From: Clostridia bacterium
GTDB taxonomy: Bacteria; Bacillota; Clostridia; Lachnospirales; Lachnospiraceae
Assembly (NCBI GenBank): GCA_003249225.1
Contig: QKJQ01000024.1
Location: forward strand, 23,744 to 87,743
Reading direction: 5' to 3'
Length of the DNA: 64,000 bases
In this document: positions 44,490 to 53,574 of the stretch, piece by piece
Position numbering within the stretch: the first letter of the stretch is position 1
Layout: every line of letters begins with the position of its first letter
Translations under genes and position numbers: made by a program
Notes under the pieces: model-generated
The model's database searches: none
What the model saw: the letters and a program-made list of their open reading frames with translations, nothing else
Told to the model about the DNA's origin: nothing

Positions 44490-46844
44490 TTACTGCTGCT
44501 TCCATTCATAGAGATACCGAAAAACAATACCTTCACAGTTTATGGCAATTGCCATCTTGTCATGTTCTTCATCTCCCGATCCAAAGGTTCCATATACCGT
44601 ATTGGACATTGGCTGGTAATTATTGCTGACAGTAGACATAAAGAAATAAGTTCCATCCCGGTCCATCAGATCGGTTGCATATCCATCCTGTTCTCCGTCT
44701 TCTGTTACTCTGTAATAGCTTGCACACATCTGTCCGATGCCGGCTTGATTTGGATGATCATGATAAAGGTGCTCGGAGGTCATTTCCATCGAGAATTCTT
44801 CCTTTGCCTGAATCACAGTCGTCGGTGGTGCTGTCCAGGTCAATCTGCCTGCCTCCGATATTCCGTTTCTCATCCAGTAGTATTCATTATCTTCACCGGT
44901 ATAGGTGTTCGAAACCGTTACACTACCTTCTGAAAAATCTATCTGCTTATACCAGTTTGGATATGCCTTTTCGTTGGCATTATCGATGATACTCTCCCAG
45001 TCGTTCACGCTGGTACCGATGTACACCCATGCATACTCCTTTGTTTCTGCTGCCTGTGCTTCTTCTTTCGGTTGTTTCTCTTCGCCATCTTCCTCTTCTG
45101 CTTTTGTGGACATCGTTGGCGTAACGGGCTCTGGCGTTGTATTTGCAGTCTCCGGCGCTTCTGTAACGGTCGGTGTCGCCGTTGGTGTTACAGTCCCATA
45201 ATCTTTATCAAGATATCCCATTTCTTTCAGATACTCAATGGATTGTTTGTGGTCTTTATCATTGTACCAGTAACGCATTGCCGTAACCAGATCAACTGCC
45301 GGCATCTTGCCTGTATCAGAGTGTTTTGAAAAGGTAAGTTCCATTCCTGTCATATCAAGTATGTTATTCATTACAATATTCAGCCGGGTAAGTCTGTCTT
45401 CCAATGACATTGTATTGTCATAACCAAGCATGTCAACGGTGAGAAGATCTCTTTGTTCAAAATAAGTGAAAAGCTTTATATAATCGCTTTGTGATTTTTT
45501 TAGGTCTGACTCTGCTTTTGCCCTTGCCGCAAACTGGTCTTTCAGATTTTGTTTTGCCTTTGCCCGGATTTCATTCATTTTCTCAGTGGTTATGCTGTCT
45601 GCGCTGACTCCGTTCAGGCTGCAGTATTTCTTGATGGCCACGATGTATATCTGGCGCTCCAGTGCCTCCGACCTTTCCCATAAAGTCTCAAAATCACCGG
45701 CTTCCACATCACTATAGGAGAACTTATTTCCTCCGTTGCGATAGACCAGATACATATTCTCAACGCTTGAATTCTTCCAGCAATCAATGGATGCACTAAT
45801 AACTTCTGTACCGGCTTTAAAGATCCTGCCTACTAGTGCACTGTCCAGCAACACATTGGCAATCGCTTTAAGTGCAAGCTCCGTGTCATTTTCTATAAGA
45901 GCAGATGTCGCCTGCGTGTATGTCGCATAATAACTTGATTCATTCGCAATGACTTTAAGCTGACTCGCAAGGTCAACGGACTTGACATTTTTTGATAATA
46001 CCCTTGCTGTCATTTCTGCCAGCTTCGTGCTGTAACCGGCTGAATCATTATTTTTCAAGGCTACAACAAGATAGCCAAAGTCATTCTCCTTAGCTACCTC
46101 ATCAATAATCTTATTGAGTATTCTGCTATCGGTAATGCCTATCTTTGTTTTAACAAGATCAGAGATCAATGCTTTTGACGCATCATGTACCATCTTGGCA
46201 TCGTTATCCTGTTTCCAGTTTTCAATCGCAAACTCTTTTGCCATCTCTGCCTTTATCTGACTGTCGGAGGCTGCTGCCAGCCCATGCGTACTGAAGTGAT
46301 CTGTCGTGTACAGAACAACACCGGTCTCAAGGTCTACCGAATCCGGCTCATAAGAAAACCATTCGCTGCCATCAAAGTACGTTACACGAAGGTCCTCTGC
46401 AAATTTGATTTTTGAAAGGCTTCCACTTGGAATAATGAACTGGAGCGTGACTTCTTTGTTAAGCCTTGTTGCCTCTGTGCCTTCAACGGATATATCAAAA
46501 GGTGCAATTATTGAGGTGAACTGACTCCTATCATAGGCTTTATAATCTCTACGGTCAGCATTGGCTATCGTAACCATGACATCTTCTTCGAATAATCCAG
46601 CCGGAAGCAATGCCGCTACATAAGAAGTATCCATATCTCCGAGAATCACATCTTCCTGCCTGCTTGACAGCCCTGAATACGTTTCTGTCAGGCTTACTTC
46701 TTCCAGCTCCTTGTACTTTTCGTCTCCTTTTCGTGAGCAGATCAAGGAACTCACAATAAAAACGGCAGCAACAATGGCAATTAATATCGCCGTTGCTGCT
46801 GCAAAAGTCTTTACGCTATTACCTTTACTTTTATTATCTTTCAT
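44490..46844 (-). CDS. Large exported protein with ZU5-like domain, function unknown
   Basis: A 784-residue protein: transmembrane anchor (AAATAILIAIVAAVFIVSSL, residues 15-34), then a ZU5/UPA-like beta domain (about 50-200: LLPAGLFEEDVMVTIANAD, TLQFIIPSGS, then YTTDHFSTHGLA). The HFS sequence resembles the autocleavage motif of ZU5 proteins. A long helical region (about 205-560) with many Ala/Lys/Asn-rich segments, a Thr/Pro-rich linker (about 575-635) and a C-terminal beta domain with many Trp and Tyr (YAWVYIGTSVNDWESIIDNA onward) follow. GGAGGCAGGG precedes the ATG. No enzyme motif recognised. The position next to sigI-rsgI suggests it may belong to the same surface programme; inference only. 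Confidence 0.65.
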   Translation of the reverse strand: MKDNKSKGNSVKTFAAATAILIAIVAAVFIVSSLICSRKGDEKYKELEEVSLTETYSGLSSRQEDVILGDMDTSYVAALLPAGLFEEDVMVTIANADRRDYKAYDRSQFTSIIAPFDISVEGTEATRLNKEVTLQFIIPSGSLSKIKFAEDLRVTYFDGSEWFSYEPDSVDLETGVVLYTTDHFSTHGLAAASDSQIKAEMAKEFAIENWKQDNDAKMVHDASKALISDLVKTKIGITDSRILNKIIDEVAKENDFGYLVVALKNNDSAGYSTKLAEMTARVLSKNVKSVDLASQLKVIANESSYYATYTQATSALIENDTELALKAIANVLLDSALVGRIFKAGTEVISASIDCWKNSSVENMYLVYRNGGNKFSYSDVEAGDFETLWERSEALERQIYIVAIKKYCSLNGVSADSITTEKMNEIRAKAKQNLKDQFAARAKAESDLKKSQSDYIKLFTYFEQRDLLTVDMLGYDNTMSLEDRLTRLNIVMNNILDMTGMELTFSKHSDTGKMPAVDLVTAMRYWYNDKDHKQSIEYLKEMGYLDKDYGTVTPTATPTVTEAPETANTTPEPVTPTMSTKAEEEDGEEKQPKEEAQAAETKEYAWVYIGTSVNDWESIIDNANEKAYPNWYKQIDFSEGSVTVSNTYTGEDNEYYWMRNGISEAGRLTWTAPPTTVIQAKEEFSMEMTSEHLYHDHPNQAGIGQMCASYYRVTEDGEQDGYATDLMDRDGTYFFMSTVSNNYQPMSNTVYGTFGSGDEEHDKMAIAINCEGIVFRYLYEWKQQ

Positions 46845-47055
46845 CTACCCTGCCTCCATTATACACACTAGCGTTACCAATGATAAGTACGCCTCTTATC
46901 ATCAAGCCAATGTGATTATAGCACCCAGGAGACTTTGTGTATTCACTTATTTCGCTGATTAATAAAAATAAACCCTCTCTCCACCCATAGTTCTGCCTTT
47001 TTATATGGTATAAAAGTAATTTTATTCCATTTACCAGAAGCTATCGTCTGCCTTA

Positions 47056-47676
47056 CTACTTTAACTTACTGTCTCTCCTAATATCTTTCAAAAATTTCGT
47101 ATTATAATTTCTAAATAAAAACCCTCCAATGAAAATGAATAAAAGAGGCGCCGCAAGGAAACGTTGAATACGTACTATAAAATCAAATAATGGCATCTTA
47201 TATACGGTTTCCTCTACACCCTCAAATGTCCTGACTATTCTATATCGTGTGTTTTTATTTTTTATTCTGTAAATCGAACCATCCGCCGCAAGGAATTCCT
47301 TCCATTCCTTTCGCAAATATTCATAGGTTTCTTTGTCATCCTCAGTTTTTTCACTAAATATATTTCCATTCAAATCCATACTATATACTTTATAGGATTC
47401 TGCAAGCAGTATCGTATCATCCTCTAAAATGGTAAAAGCATAGCTATCGTGTGTTTCGATTATTTTGGTTTTTACATTTGTGTTGTCATATGCAACGATA
47501 TTATATTCATTTCCAATATATATCTTACCAAAAGAATCCACGGCAAATCCTTTTATCTCCATAGGTGTTTTATATGCCATTGCCATTACACCAATGAACC
47601 AGTAGAATGGAATTATTATAACAACGATAAACAAGCCTTTTTTCCAATGAAGATCTTTCAGCAATTCTTTTATCAT
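47056..47676 (-). CDS. Hypothetical membrane protein with NHL/beta-propeller-like segment
   Basis: A 206-residue protein with an N-terminal (LFIVVIIIPFYWFIGVMAMA, residues 14-33) and a C-terminal (FLAAPLLFIFIGGFLF) transmembrane helix. Between them, short repeats such as GFAVDSFGKIYIGNEYNIVA, ILEDDTILLAESYKVYSMDL and ADGSIYRIKNK look like incomplete propeller blades. No family recognised. The neighbouring genes on the same strand are separated by terminators, so probably monocistronic. 46845-47055 holds nothing recognisable. Confidence 0.6.
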   Translation of the reverse strand: MIKELLKDLHWKKGLFIVVIIIPFYWFIGVMAMAYKTPMEIKGFAVDSFGKIYIGNEYNIVAYDNTNVKTKIIETHDSYAFTILEDDTILLAESYKVYSMDLNGNIFSEKTEDDKETYEYLRKEWKEFLAADGSIYRIKNKNTRYRIVRTFEGVEETVYKMPLFDFIVRIQRFLAAPLLFIFIGGFLFRNYNTKFLKDIRRDSKLK

Positions 47677-47705
47677 AAATTTCCGTTCCCTTTTCGTAAG
47701 ATTTT

Positions 47706-47743
47706 AAAGAGCACTTACCTTCTGTCGATGATAAGTGCTCTTT
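47706..47743. terminator. Bidirectional terminator after the protease gene
   Basis: A perfect 12-bp stem (AAAGAGCACTTA with TAAGTGCTCTTT, 47706-47717 and 47732-47743). Confidence 0.85.
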
Positions 47744-47784
47744 GTTTTTTAAATGTCGCTGCCTGGTTTTCTTTCAGCCAGTAA

Positions 47785-49593
47785 TCAATAGGATAAATAA
47801 AATCCATAGTCAATATCTTCCGTAACATCATCCATTGTATACACCGCAATGTAATAGGTTCCTGCCTCCAGTGGTCCGCTCGCATATTGATAATAGGTTC
47901 CTGCATCATAGGATTCGGATGCATACCCATAGACGTCTCCATTTTGATCAAGAACAGCAAAATACAGGTTCACATTCTCCTGATATTCGCCCGAAACAGG
48001 AAATCCATACAATTGAAAATTACTGGTGTCTTCTGTCAAAACAAACCGATAAAAATCAATCGGCACACCGGATACTGCACCGTATACATATTGATTTTCT
48101 TCAATTTCCTGACAGTTCTCTAATGAATTGCTGTTCTCCGTATCCTCATACACAATCTCAGCATCCGGATTGTACAATGAAATACCGGAAGCAGGTGCAT
48201 GGGTCTTGTTATAAAAAGTCTCCACGGTAATCGGATTTGCTACAGAGACCTGATAGATCTGCTCAATGCTGATGGCAAAGTTTAGATTCTGTCCGCCATC
48301 ATAATACAATGTAATTATACCGATTACTTCACCAAATTCATTCAACAGCGGGCTTCCACTGTTCCCTTTCGAAATCGCAGCATTCGTCTGCACATATTCA
48401 ACACCATCCAGATATCTTGATGTGTTGGTTACCATACCGTTGGAAAATGTATCTGTAAGCCCAAGCGAACTTCCTATCGTATAGACATCTTCTCCGACTT
48501 CAATCTTGTGCTGGTTTATCACAAGCGGTTCGTAGGTGTCATCAATGGCTAATATCGCAATATCAAGTGCCTCGTCATATCCCATAACATAAAGGATATC
48601 ATGTATTGTGCCATCATAGGTTGTTACCTGCATCTCTTCTGCACCATCAATTACATGATAGTTTGTTACAATCAGATTATCTTCAATAAAAAAGCCACTG
48701 CCTATGGATTGATCCGTTTCAACTTCCACAACCGAATCATTGCAGAATTTATATATCTCTTTCGCAGACATTGCATCTTCATCATCTGAAATCATCTCGC
48801 CACAGTTAACTGTGACCGTGACAGTATCATCGCTTCTGTTTGATGTAATTGTCAGTGTCGTTGTTCCTGTCCCAAGAGGGGTGACCGTCAGATACATATT
48901 ATAGCCGACCCATCCGCTGAGTTCATATGTTAATAACGACGGATCTTCTACTTCCACACTTATCTTCTCGTCAATGGATTCATCATCCGAAGTAAGGGTC
49001 AGCATTGTTTCGTCATAAATTGTAATCTCATCAACACTGGCATGCAGATCTTTATTTTCTACCGTTATGGTGCATCGATACTTTTTTCCACAGCATTTTG
49101 CCACAATGATTGCAGTACCTTCTGCCCTGGCGATGACAAAACCACCCTCATCCACCGATGCCACTGCTGCATTGGAACTATACCACAGTATGTTCTCTGC
49201 AGCACCTTTCAGTGATAATTCCAAAGTGTCACCAATCTCCAATGATGCGCTTTTGCTGCTTATGGACTGATTCTTCACGGTCAATTTACAGGTGTAGGTT
49301 ACGTTGTTATATACAGCTTCAATTACTGTACTGCCTTTTGAAAGCCCTTTGACCTGTCCATCTTCTGATACCGAAGCAACGGATTCATCCAAAGAAATCC
49401 AGCCGACCTTATCCTTTGTTCCTTTCATGCTCAACGTTGCCGTTGCCCCAACATACAATGTCATTGTTGTTTTACTCAACCCTATCGTTGCTGCCTGGAC
49501 CGTGTTGGTCATTGTTATTGGTGTAGTCACCGGTACCGCACATAACATAAGTGCAATAAAACATGCAAGCACTGCTTTTTTCAGCTGCCTCAT
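47785..49593 (-). CDS. Secreted trypsin-like serine protease with Ig-like and PPC domains
   Basis: A 602-residue secreted protein. Signal peptide about 1-35, cut after VQAA. Two clear Big_2-type Ig-like domains lie at 36-107 and 110-180 (TLYVGATATLSMKGTKDKVG, SVASVSEDGQVKGLSKGSTV), and a third degenerate one at 186-262. An HtrA/trypsin-like domain (about 275-480) has the full triad: His313 in VTNYHVIDG, Asp344 in ALDIAIL and Ser412 in SKGNSGSPLLNE. A C-terminal PPC domain (about 495-600) follows. There is no PDZ domain, unlike DegP. Start at 49593 (MRQLKKAVLA), behind GGAGGAG; the frame from 49617 is an 8-residue leader lacking a site. Probably a cell-surface or secreted protease. Confidence 0.9.
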   Translation of the reverse strand: MRQLKKAVLACFIALMLCAVPVTTPITMTNTVQAATIGLSKTTMTLYVGATATLSMKGTKDKVGWISLDESVASVSEDGQVKGLSKGSTVIEAVYNNVTYTCKLTVKNQSISSKSASLEIGDTLELSLKGAAENILWYSSNAAVASVDEGGFVIARAEGTAIIVAKCCGKKYRCTITVENKDLHASVDEITIYDETMLTLTSDDESIDEKISVEVEDPSLLTYELSGWVGYNMYLTVTPLGTGTTTLTITSNRSDDTVTVTVNCGEMISDDEDAMSAKEIYKFCNDSVVEVETDQSIGSGFFIEDNLIVTNYHVIDGAEEMQVTTYDGTIHDILYVMGYDEALDIAILAIDDTYEPLVINQHKIEVGEDVYTIGSSLGLTDTFSNGMVTNTSRYLDGVEYVQTNAAISKGNSGSPLLNEFGEVIGIITLYYDGGQNLNFAISIEQIYQVSVANPITVETFYNKTHAPASGISLYNPDAEIVYEDTENSNSLENCQEIEENQYVYGAVSGVPIDFYRFVLTEDTSNFQLYGFPVSGEYQENVNLYFAVLDQNGDVYGYASESYDAGTYYQYASGPLEAGTYYIAVYTMDDVTEDIDYGFYLSY

Positions 49594-49617
49594 TGTCTGG
49601 TCTCCTCCTTCTTGCAC

Positions 49618-49927
49618 ATTCCTGCGCGGTTTCTCTCTATGACCCTAGTAAGATAAATTATACCATAGAATGAGAGAGATTTCCAGTATTGTATGACGCT
49701 GCAATTCCGAACAATGTGTGAACGTGCTTTGCTGGCTAATTCACTCAGCTGCCGGTGCCGGATACTCCGATCCTACTGCGTATGAATAAATAGCTCAATG
49801 ATTCACATGATTATGGGAAGTATCGATTTTTCTTATCAAAACAACAGAAACCCTTGGTCTGAATGGGATTGTCAAAATCAAGGGTTGCGTATAAAAAATT
49901 ACATTATTTTTGTTAAATTTATGATTT
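49618..49927. other. Intergenic region at the end of the toxin array
   Basis: No gene seen. An inverted pair AACCCTTG/CAAGGGTT at 49849-49856 and 49879-49886 may be a weak terminator for the array transcribed towards it. Confidence 0.4.
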
Positions 49928-50080
49928 TTATGAAATGACCTCATAAGTTAAGTTATATACTATATCTTTGCAATATAAAGAAAATATATCATCTTTGGCT
50001 TCTTTAACTTTGTATTTTACTCCTTCCACATATGACTTAATTTCTAACGGTAACTTACCAGGTTCCCATTCATATACATG
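49928..50080 (-). pseudogene. Truncated small gene, possible immunity remnant
   Basis: A 50-codon minus-strand frame without a start (a stop lies directly upstream), ending TAA. It reads YEWEPGKLPLEIKSYVEGVK and then KEAKDDIFSLYCKDIVYN. Protein-like composition and its position directly after a toxin-tail remnant suggest the end of its cognate immunity gene. Unknown family. The interval 50081-50208 shows nothing else. Confidence 0.4.
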
Positions 50081-50208
50081 TTAACCAACTCAAGACATAT
50101 CGAATAGTGGATAGTCTAATAATCAAATCTGATTTTCTCATATGCTCTCCTATTCATGATAAAAGAATACATTATAAATGCTTAAAGAAGTTGTACACAA
50201 TGTAATTT

Positions 50209-50755
50209 TTAGTTACAATTGAACCCATTGAATAATATTATCCAATATATTACCTCTTTCCTATTAAAATCATAAAATGTCTCTTTTATAGTATTATATA
50301 CATAATGGACAGTTGTTTTACCCTTTGGGCTTTCTACTATTGATTGCATTTTAGCCCAACCTTCTGAATCTAACCATCTTGTATCATCTAATTTAAATGG
50401 TAATTGTGTCGCATTCTCCATTGGATTTGATTGTACCTGATACATAGCCATTTACTCAGTTAAATTATTGAACTATTTTCTTCCTGTGTTCCCATAACCA
50501 GATACTTCAACTGCATTACCCATATTAGAAGTGTACCAATCATACTCATATAATGATTTTGCAATCCTCCTTTGGGTCCAACATAAAAATCAGTCTTGTA
50601 ATAAGAAGTTAATTCAAAGTAATTTATGTAAAATTCGGAACGAAATTGCTGAATACATTGATATACCGACATAACAAAAGACACTATTCTCTTTTCTGTA
50701 TGATGCCCTGTGTAATAGCCCATAATACCACTTGAAAAAAATATTATTTTGGTGC
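50209..50755 (-). pseudogene. Frameshifted C-terminal toxin tail of unknown family
   Basis: A minus-strand mosaic. One frame reads YEYDWYTSNMGNAVEVSGYG and stops. The next (50451-50209) reads LDDTRWLDSEGWAKMQSIVE and then TTVHYVYNTIKETFYDF, after which the frame runs into non-conserved residues. The second part follows the pattern D-x-R-W...EGW-x-K-M...(I/V)-HYV-x-N...DF seen at the C-terminal ends of many polymorphic toxins. Several frame changes make it non-functional. A copy of the 63-bp array repeat lies immediately upstream. Confidence 0.5.
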
Positions 50756-50792
50756 AGGATAAAGGAAGGTGGTCGCCCCGATTCACAAGCCC

Positions 50793-50855
50793 CGGTAGTA
50801 CCGACGTTTTAAGGACTTTTAGTACGTGGTCGAAACGACCCTTTGTGTGTCAAAA
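50793..50855. repeat. Array repeat, copy 1
   Basis: About 84% identical over 63 bp to 60226-60288. Contains GGTCG-AAA-CGACC, a short perfect hairpin. See copy 2 for comparison. Confidence 0.75.
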
Positions 50856-50930
50856 AGGGGGGTAATCACCTCCCTTCATAAATAGTAACGTTTGAAGGTG
50901 GTAATCTGTTACAGTATTTCAAAATATTTT

Positions 50931-51095
50931 TTATTCTTTTTTCATTTTAATACTTTCTGTCATTTTTATCATTTCTTCTTTGTCTATATTGCCCATCAAA
51001 TAGAAAGCATGGTCGCTATAGTACCAAAACAAAGTAAGATATCCATTATTATCAACAAGAATACCTTTACGATCTTTTATCATAATCTCAGTTGC
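50931..51095 (-). pseudogene. Fragment of a DUF4367-like protein
   Basis: A 55-codon minus-strand frame between stops: IMIKDRKGILVDNNGYLTLF, then YYSDHAFYLMGNIDKEEMIK and ESIKMKKE. The last segment resembles the end of DUF4367 domains (often secreted, anti-sigma-linked proteins). It has no upstream body or ribosome site. The open frame on the plus strand here is a shadow. Confidence 0.4.
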
Positions 51096-51119
51096 TCAAT
51101 AATATTTTTTCAAACTCTC

Positions 51120-51425
51120 TCACTTTTTACGTTTTCTTTTTAAAAACCAAGTAATTATCACGCAAAGAAATGTAATGGAAAATTGAATTGGAACAAAGAA
51201 TATCAACCAATATATTGTTGTTGTATCTTTATTCGACTTAAATATATCTTGAACAATATACGGAAAAAATAATATCGTTACAGCAATAAAAATACCTATG
51301 GACATTACTGGTAAAAGCCATGTTTTTTTAGAAAAGAATCTATAGAAAACAAAACACAATCCGACCGGAATAATAAAAAGACATAATATATTATAGATCA
51401 GCTGTTTTCCTTCAAAAAATGTCAT
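51120..51425 (-). CDS. Small three-helix membrane protein, possible immunity protein
   Basis: A 101-residue protein with three hydrophobic helices (LIYNILCLFIIPVGLCFVFY, LPVMSIGIFIAVTILFF, WLIFFVPIQFSITFLCVIIT) and a basic end KRKRKK. A GTGAGGTTTTACAATG start context is acceptable. Located in the toxin array, where small multi-helix proteins often protect against membrane- or wall-acting toxins. No family recognised. Confidence 0.55.
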   Translation of the reverse strand: MTFFEGKQLIYNILCLFIIPVGLCFVFYRFFSKKTWLLPVMSIGIFIAVTILFFPYIVQDIFKSNKDTTTIYWLIFFVPIQFSITFLCVIITWFLKRKRKK

Positions 51426-51462
51426 TGTAAAACCTCACGCTTTTAATTTATTTTGTACTAAC

Positions 51463-51500
51463 AGAAGCATAACAAACTTAAAAATCTATATTATGCTTCT
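51463..51500. terminator. Hairpin after the Imm33-like gene
   Basis: A perfect 10-bp inverted repeat AGAAGCATAA/TTATGCTTCT. The following 51510-51560 contains the short repeat GCCATTTCAA twice. Probably ends the ankyrin/Imm33 transcript. Confidence 0.45.
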
Positions 51501-51592
51501 GGTCGGTGGTGTTATCTAACCGCCATTTCAAGCCATTTCAAGCTATTTGCAAGGTTACAGTTAGGTGTATATGCACGGAAACGTACTGAAAG

Positions 51593-51904
51593 TTAAATCT
51601 CTATACCGGTTTCGGTATTTACAAATTTTTTAAGATTGTTCTCATTCACCAACATTATATCTGTGCCGACTGGCATGTTAAATATCTCAATTACAGCGGG
51701 TTCTATATTGACAACAGTTCCCCAATCACACACAGCCATATTGGATGAATCAGCCAAAAAATCATCCGTGTCTATGTCTGACAAAAATCTCCAACCATTA
51801 TCAAGTTCATTACGTGATGACTCTCGGATACACCACTTGATATTCCCCAAACCATTCAAAATATTTTTTGATACTGCACATCCACCTAAACCCATGCTTT
51901 CCAT
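51593..51904 (-). CDS. DUF2185 (Imm33-like) immunity protein
   Basis: A 103-residue protein matching the DUF2185 pattern: GGCAVSKNILNGLGNIKWCI, then DNGWRFLSDIDTDDFLADSS, then VNIEPAVIEIFNMPVGTDIM. DUF2185 is a known immunity family in polymorphic toxin loci and can also act as a stand-alone regulator. GGAGAAATAAAC precedes the ATG. It starts 2 nt after the ankyrin gene stop, so the pair is co-translated. It is the second immunity-type gene behind the GH-E toxin tail. Confidence 0.82.
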   Translation of the reverse strand: MESMGLGGCAVSKNILNGLGNIKWCIRESSRNELDNGWRFLSDIDTDDFLADSSNMAVCDWGTVVNIEPAVIEIFNMPVGTDIMLVNENNLKKFVNTETGIEI

Positions 51905-51906
51905 GT

Positions 51907-52434
51907 TTATTTCTCCTTGATTAGCTCTTTAATTTTATCGGTTCCTCTTTCCATTAACAATTTTCTAACACTAATTCCTGATTTGTTTAAAATATCAATG
52001 TTTTGATGATTTGATAATACACCTTCTAAGAATTTCATGCCTTCATCTGATTGACGTTTTAGAAGTTCAAAACATATCGACAACAATGCAGTATTACCAT
52101 ATTTGTTGTCAATTTGACTTAAATCACATCCACGTTGAATCAACAATCTTGCTAAATCAAGTGCTCCATCAAAATTTATATTTGCTGCTAGATAGTGTAG
52201 TTCATTAAATCCATCTTTTGAAACAACATTAATTTTGGGATTCTCATTTAACAGATAATGAGCTACTTCAAACTTTCTACTAATCAGTGTCTTTTGAAAT
52301 AAACTTATTCCTTTTGCGTCTTTAGTATCAATAATATCACTAAGGTTTTGAACCTCAAGTTTGAGTTTATTCAGTAAGTCTTCAAGCGATCCAAATTTTA
52401 TAACAGTGCCATAATCAGCTTTCTGTAAATCCAT
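51907..52434 (-). CDS. Ankyrin-repeat immunity protein
   Basis: A 175-residue protein with two to three ankyrin repeats: DAKGISLFQKTLISRKFEVA, DGFNELHYLAANINFDGALD and NKYGNTALLSICFELLK. Ankyrin immunity proteins frequently accompany polymorphic toxins of the HNH/EndoVII nuclease type. GGAGGAAAATAG precedes the ATG, and the start lies 20 nt behind the stop of the GH-E toxin tail, the standard toxin-then-immunity order. It is intact while the toxin is broken. Confidence 0.8.
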   Translation of the reverse strand: MDLQKADYGTVIKFGSLEDLLNKLKLEVQNLSDIIDTKDAKGISLFQKTLISRKFEVAHYLLNENPKINVVSKDGFNELHYLAANINFDGALDLARLLIQRGCDLSQIDNKYGNTALLSICFELLKRQSDEGMKFLEGVLSNHQNIDILNKSGISVRKLLMERGTDKIKELIKEK

Positions 52435-52454
52435 CTATTTTCCTCCAGTACCCA

Positions 52455-52790
52455 TTATTCAAATAAGTGCCCTCTATTCGTGCTTGGTAATTCGGGTCTA
52501 TAGTTACTTGGATTTTTATACCATTCCAAAAACTCTTGTTTGCTAATAGTTCCGTCCATATACAGCTTATGCGTATCAGAGTATTTCTCTCCTGGAATAT
52601 GCCCCCTATCCCATTGACCATTCCTTGGCTTTGTTGGATCCCCTTTATTTCAACACAAGTAGGGTCATATACTTTGCCGGTAATAGGATCTTTAGCATTG
52701 TTTCATACTTCATCAACTTGACCTTTGCATTCTAAAAAACATTTTTGGGTTTTAATCTCAATATCTTCTCGTTCGTTACATTCGCACTCT
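52455..52790 (-). pseudogene. GH-E-type HNH/EndoVII nuclease toxin tail, broken
   Basis: The minus strand reads C-E-C...GQVDEV-stop-NNAKDPITGKVYDPTC in one frame, then shifts near 52645 into DPTKPRNGQWDRGHIPGEKY, then LYMDGTISKQEFLEWY and YRPELPSTNRGHLFE ending at 52455. The RGHIPG-E and the RPELPSTN-R-H end are characteristic of GH-E nuclease toxins of Rhs/WXG systems. A TGA replaces the usual Trp before NNAKD, and one frameshift follows. No start codon or Rhs core is attached: an orphan tip. The ankyrin and Imm33-like genes follow directly. Confidence 0.75.
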
Positions 52791-53100
52791 ATTTTCCAAA
52801 CCAACTTCCATACACCTCCGGAATATATATTTGATTTCCACCACCTAAAAGTTGACCTACTCCACCATTAATGCTTTGAGATGCTGCAGTCCCTTCATAT
52901 ATAACTGTTCCTTTTGGAACAATAACCTTCGTTACGTATTCACAACTATTGTTCCACATTGGATCAAGCGCTAAATCTAACTGTGATTGCATTCCACCAT
53001 TTTGCGGAACTCTTGTCATGTACCTTCCTACCTCTTTAGCATCTCCACCATATACTCTATAAAATACTGTATCTTCAGCTAGTACTAAGTTAGCAATATA
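52789..53100 (-). pseudogene. ADP-ribosyltransferase/NADase-like toxin tail, orphan fragment
   Basis: A 103-codon minus-strand frame open from a TGA near 53102. It reads LAEDTVFYRVYGGDAKEVGR, then YMTRVPQNGGMQSQLDLALD, then CEYVTKVIVPKGTVIYEG and GGGNQIYIPE. The pattern F-Y-R-V-x-G-G...G-x-Y-(M/L)-T...(V/I)P-x-G-T...GGxxQ is found at the ends of polymorphic toxins with ART- or TNT-like NAD-consuming folds. The N-terminal carrier is missing and no dedicated immunity gene follows before the next tail. Assignment is by pattern only. Confidence 0.5.
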
Positions 53101-53126
53101 TCATTATGGCTCAGAGTCATTCTTTT

Positions 53127-53537
53127 TTAATTTAATACATCGTCCATAGTGTACTTTAAAAATTCAAGCAAATCATTTTCAAACAGAGTATAATCAATTT
53201 TAGCTTTTCTACTTATACTTTTAATGGATTTCAATATATTCCCAACAATCAACTTACATTTTCCATCTGCATTTGAAGAAATGTATTTATCAAAGTCTAT
53301 TTGGTTTCTAACTGATACAAGCTTAAATTTTAAATCATACTTAATCTCTTCTTTCCATTGACCGTTCACAAGTAATTCCTTTGGAGCTACTACTGGAGAT
53401 ATTCCTACAATATCTACAATGTCGCTGTACCTTTTATTTTTAACAAATGCAGCTATATCTCTACACATCCAATATACTTCATCATCTACACCATAAATAT
53501 TTTTGTAATATGCCGGTGAGTTTATATTTAAATCCAT
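53127..53537 (-). CDS. Candidate immunity protein for the adjacent toxin tail
   Basis: A 136-residue cytoplasmic protein (MDLNINSPAYYKNIYGVDDE, YWMCRDIAAFVKNKRYSDIV, WKEEIKYDLKFKLVSVRNQI). Start at 53537 follows AGGAGGTTATTA; the frame from 53564 is an unsupported 9-residue extension. It directly follows the toxin remnant ending at 53575, in the toxin-then-immunity order. Family not recognised. Confidence 0.6.
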   Translation of the reverse strand: MDLNINSPAYYKNIYGVDDEVYWMCRDIAAFVKNKRYSDIVDIVGISPVVAPKELLVNGQWKEEIKYDLKFKLVSVRNQIDFDKYISSNADGKCKLIVGNILKSIKSISRKAKIDYTLFENDLLEFLKYTMDDVLN

Positions 53538-53574
53538 TAATAACCTCCTATTTTTACCATCCATTAGAATTTAA

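Noticed and set aside
50892..51143. Plus-strand 83-residue frame rich in Phe and His
   Set aside because: The minus strand carries a recognisable DUF4367-like fragment here; the plus frame is its shadow.
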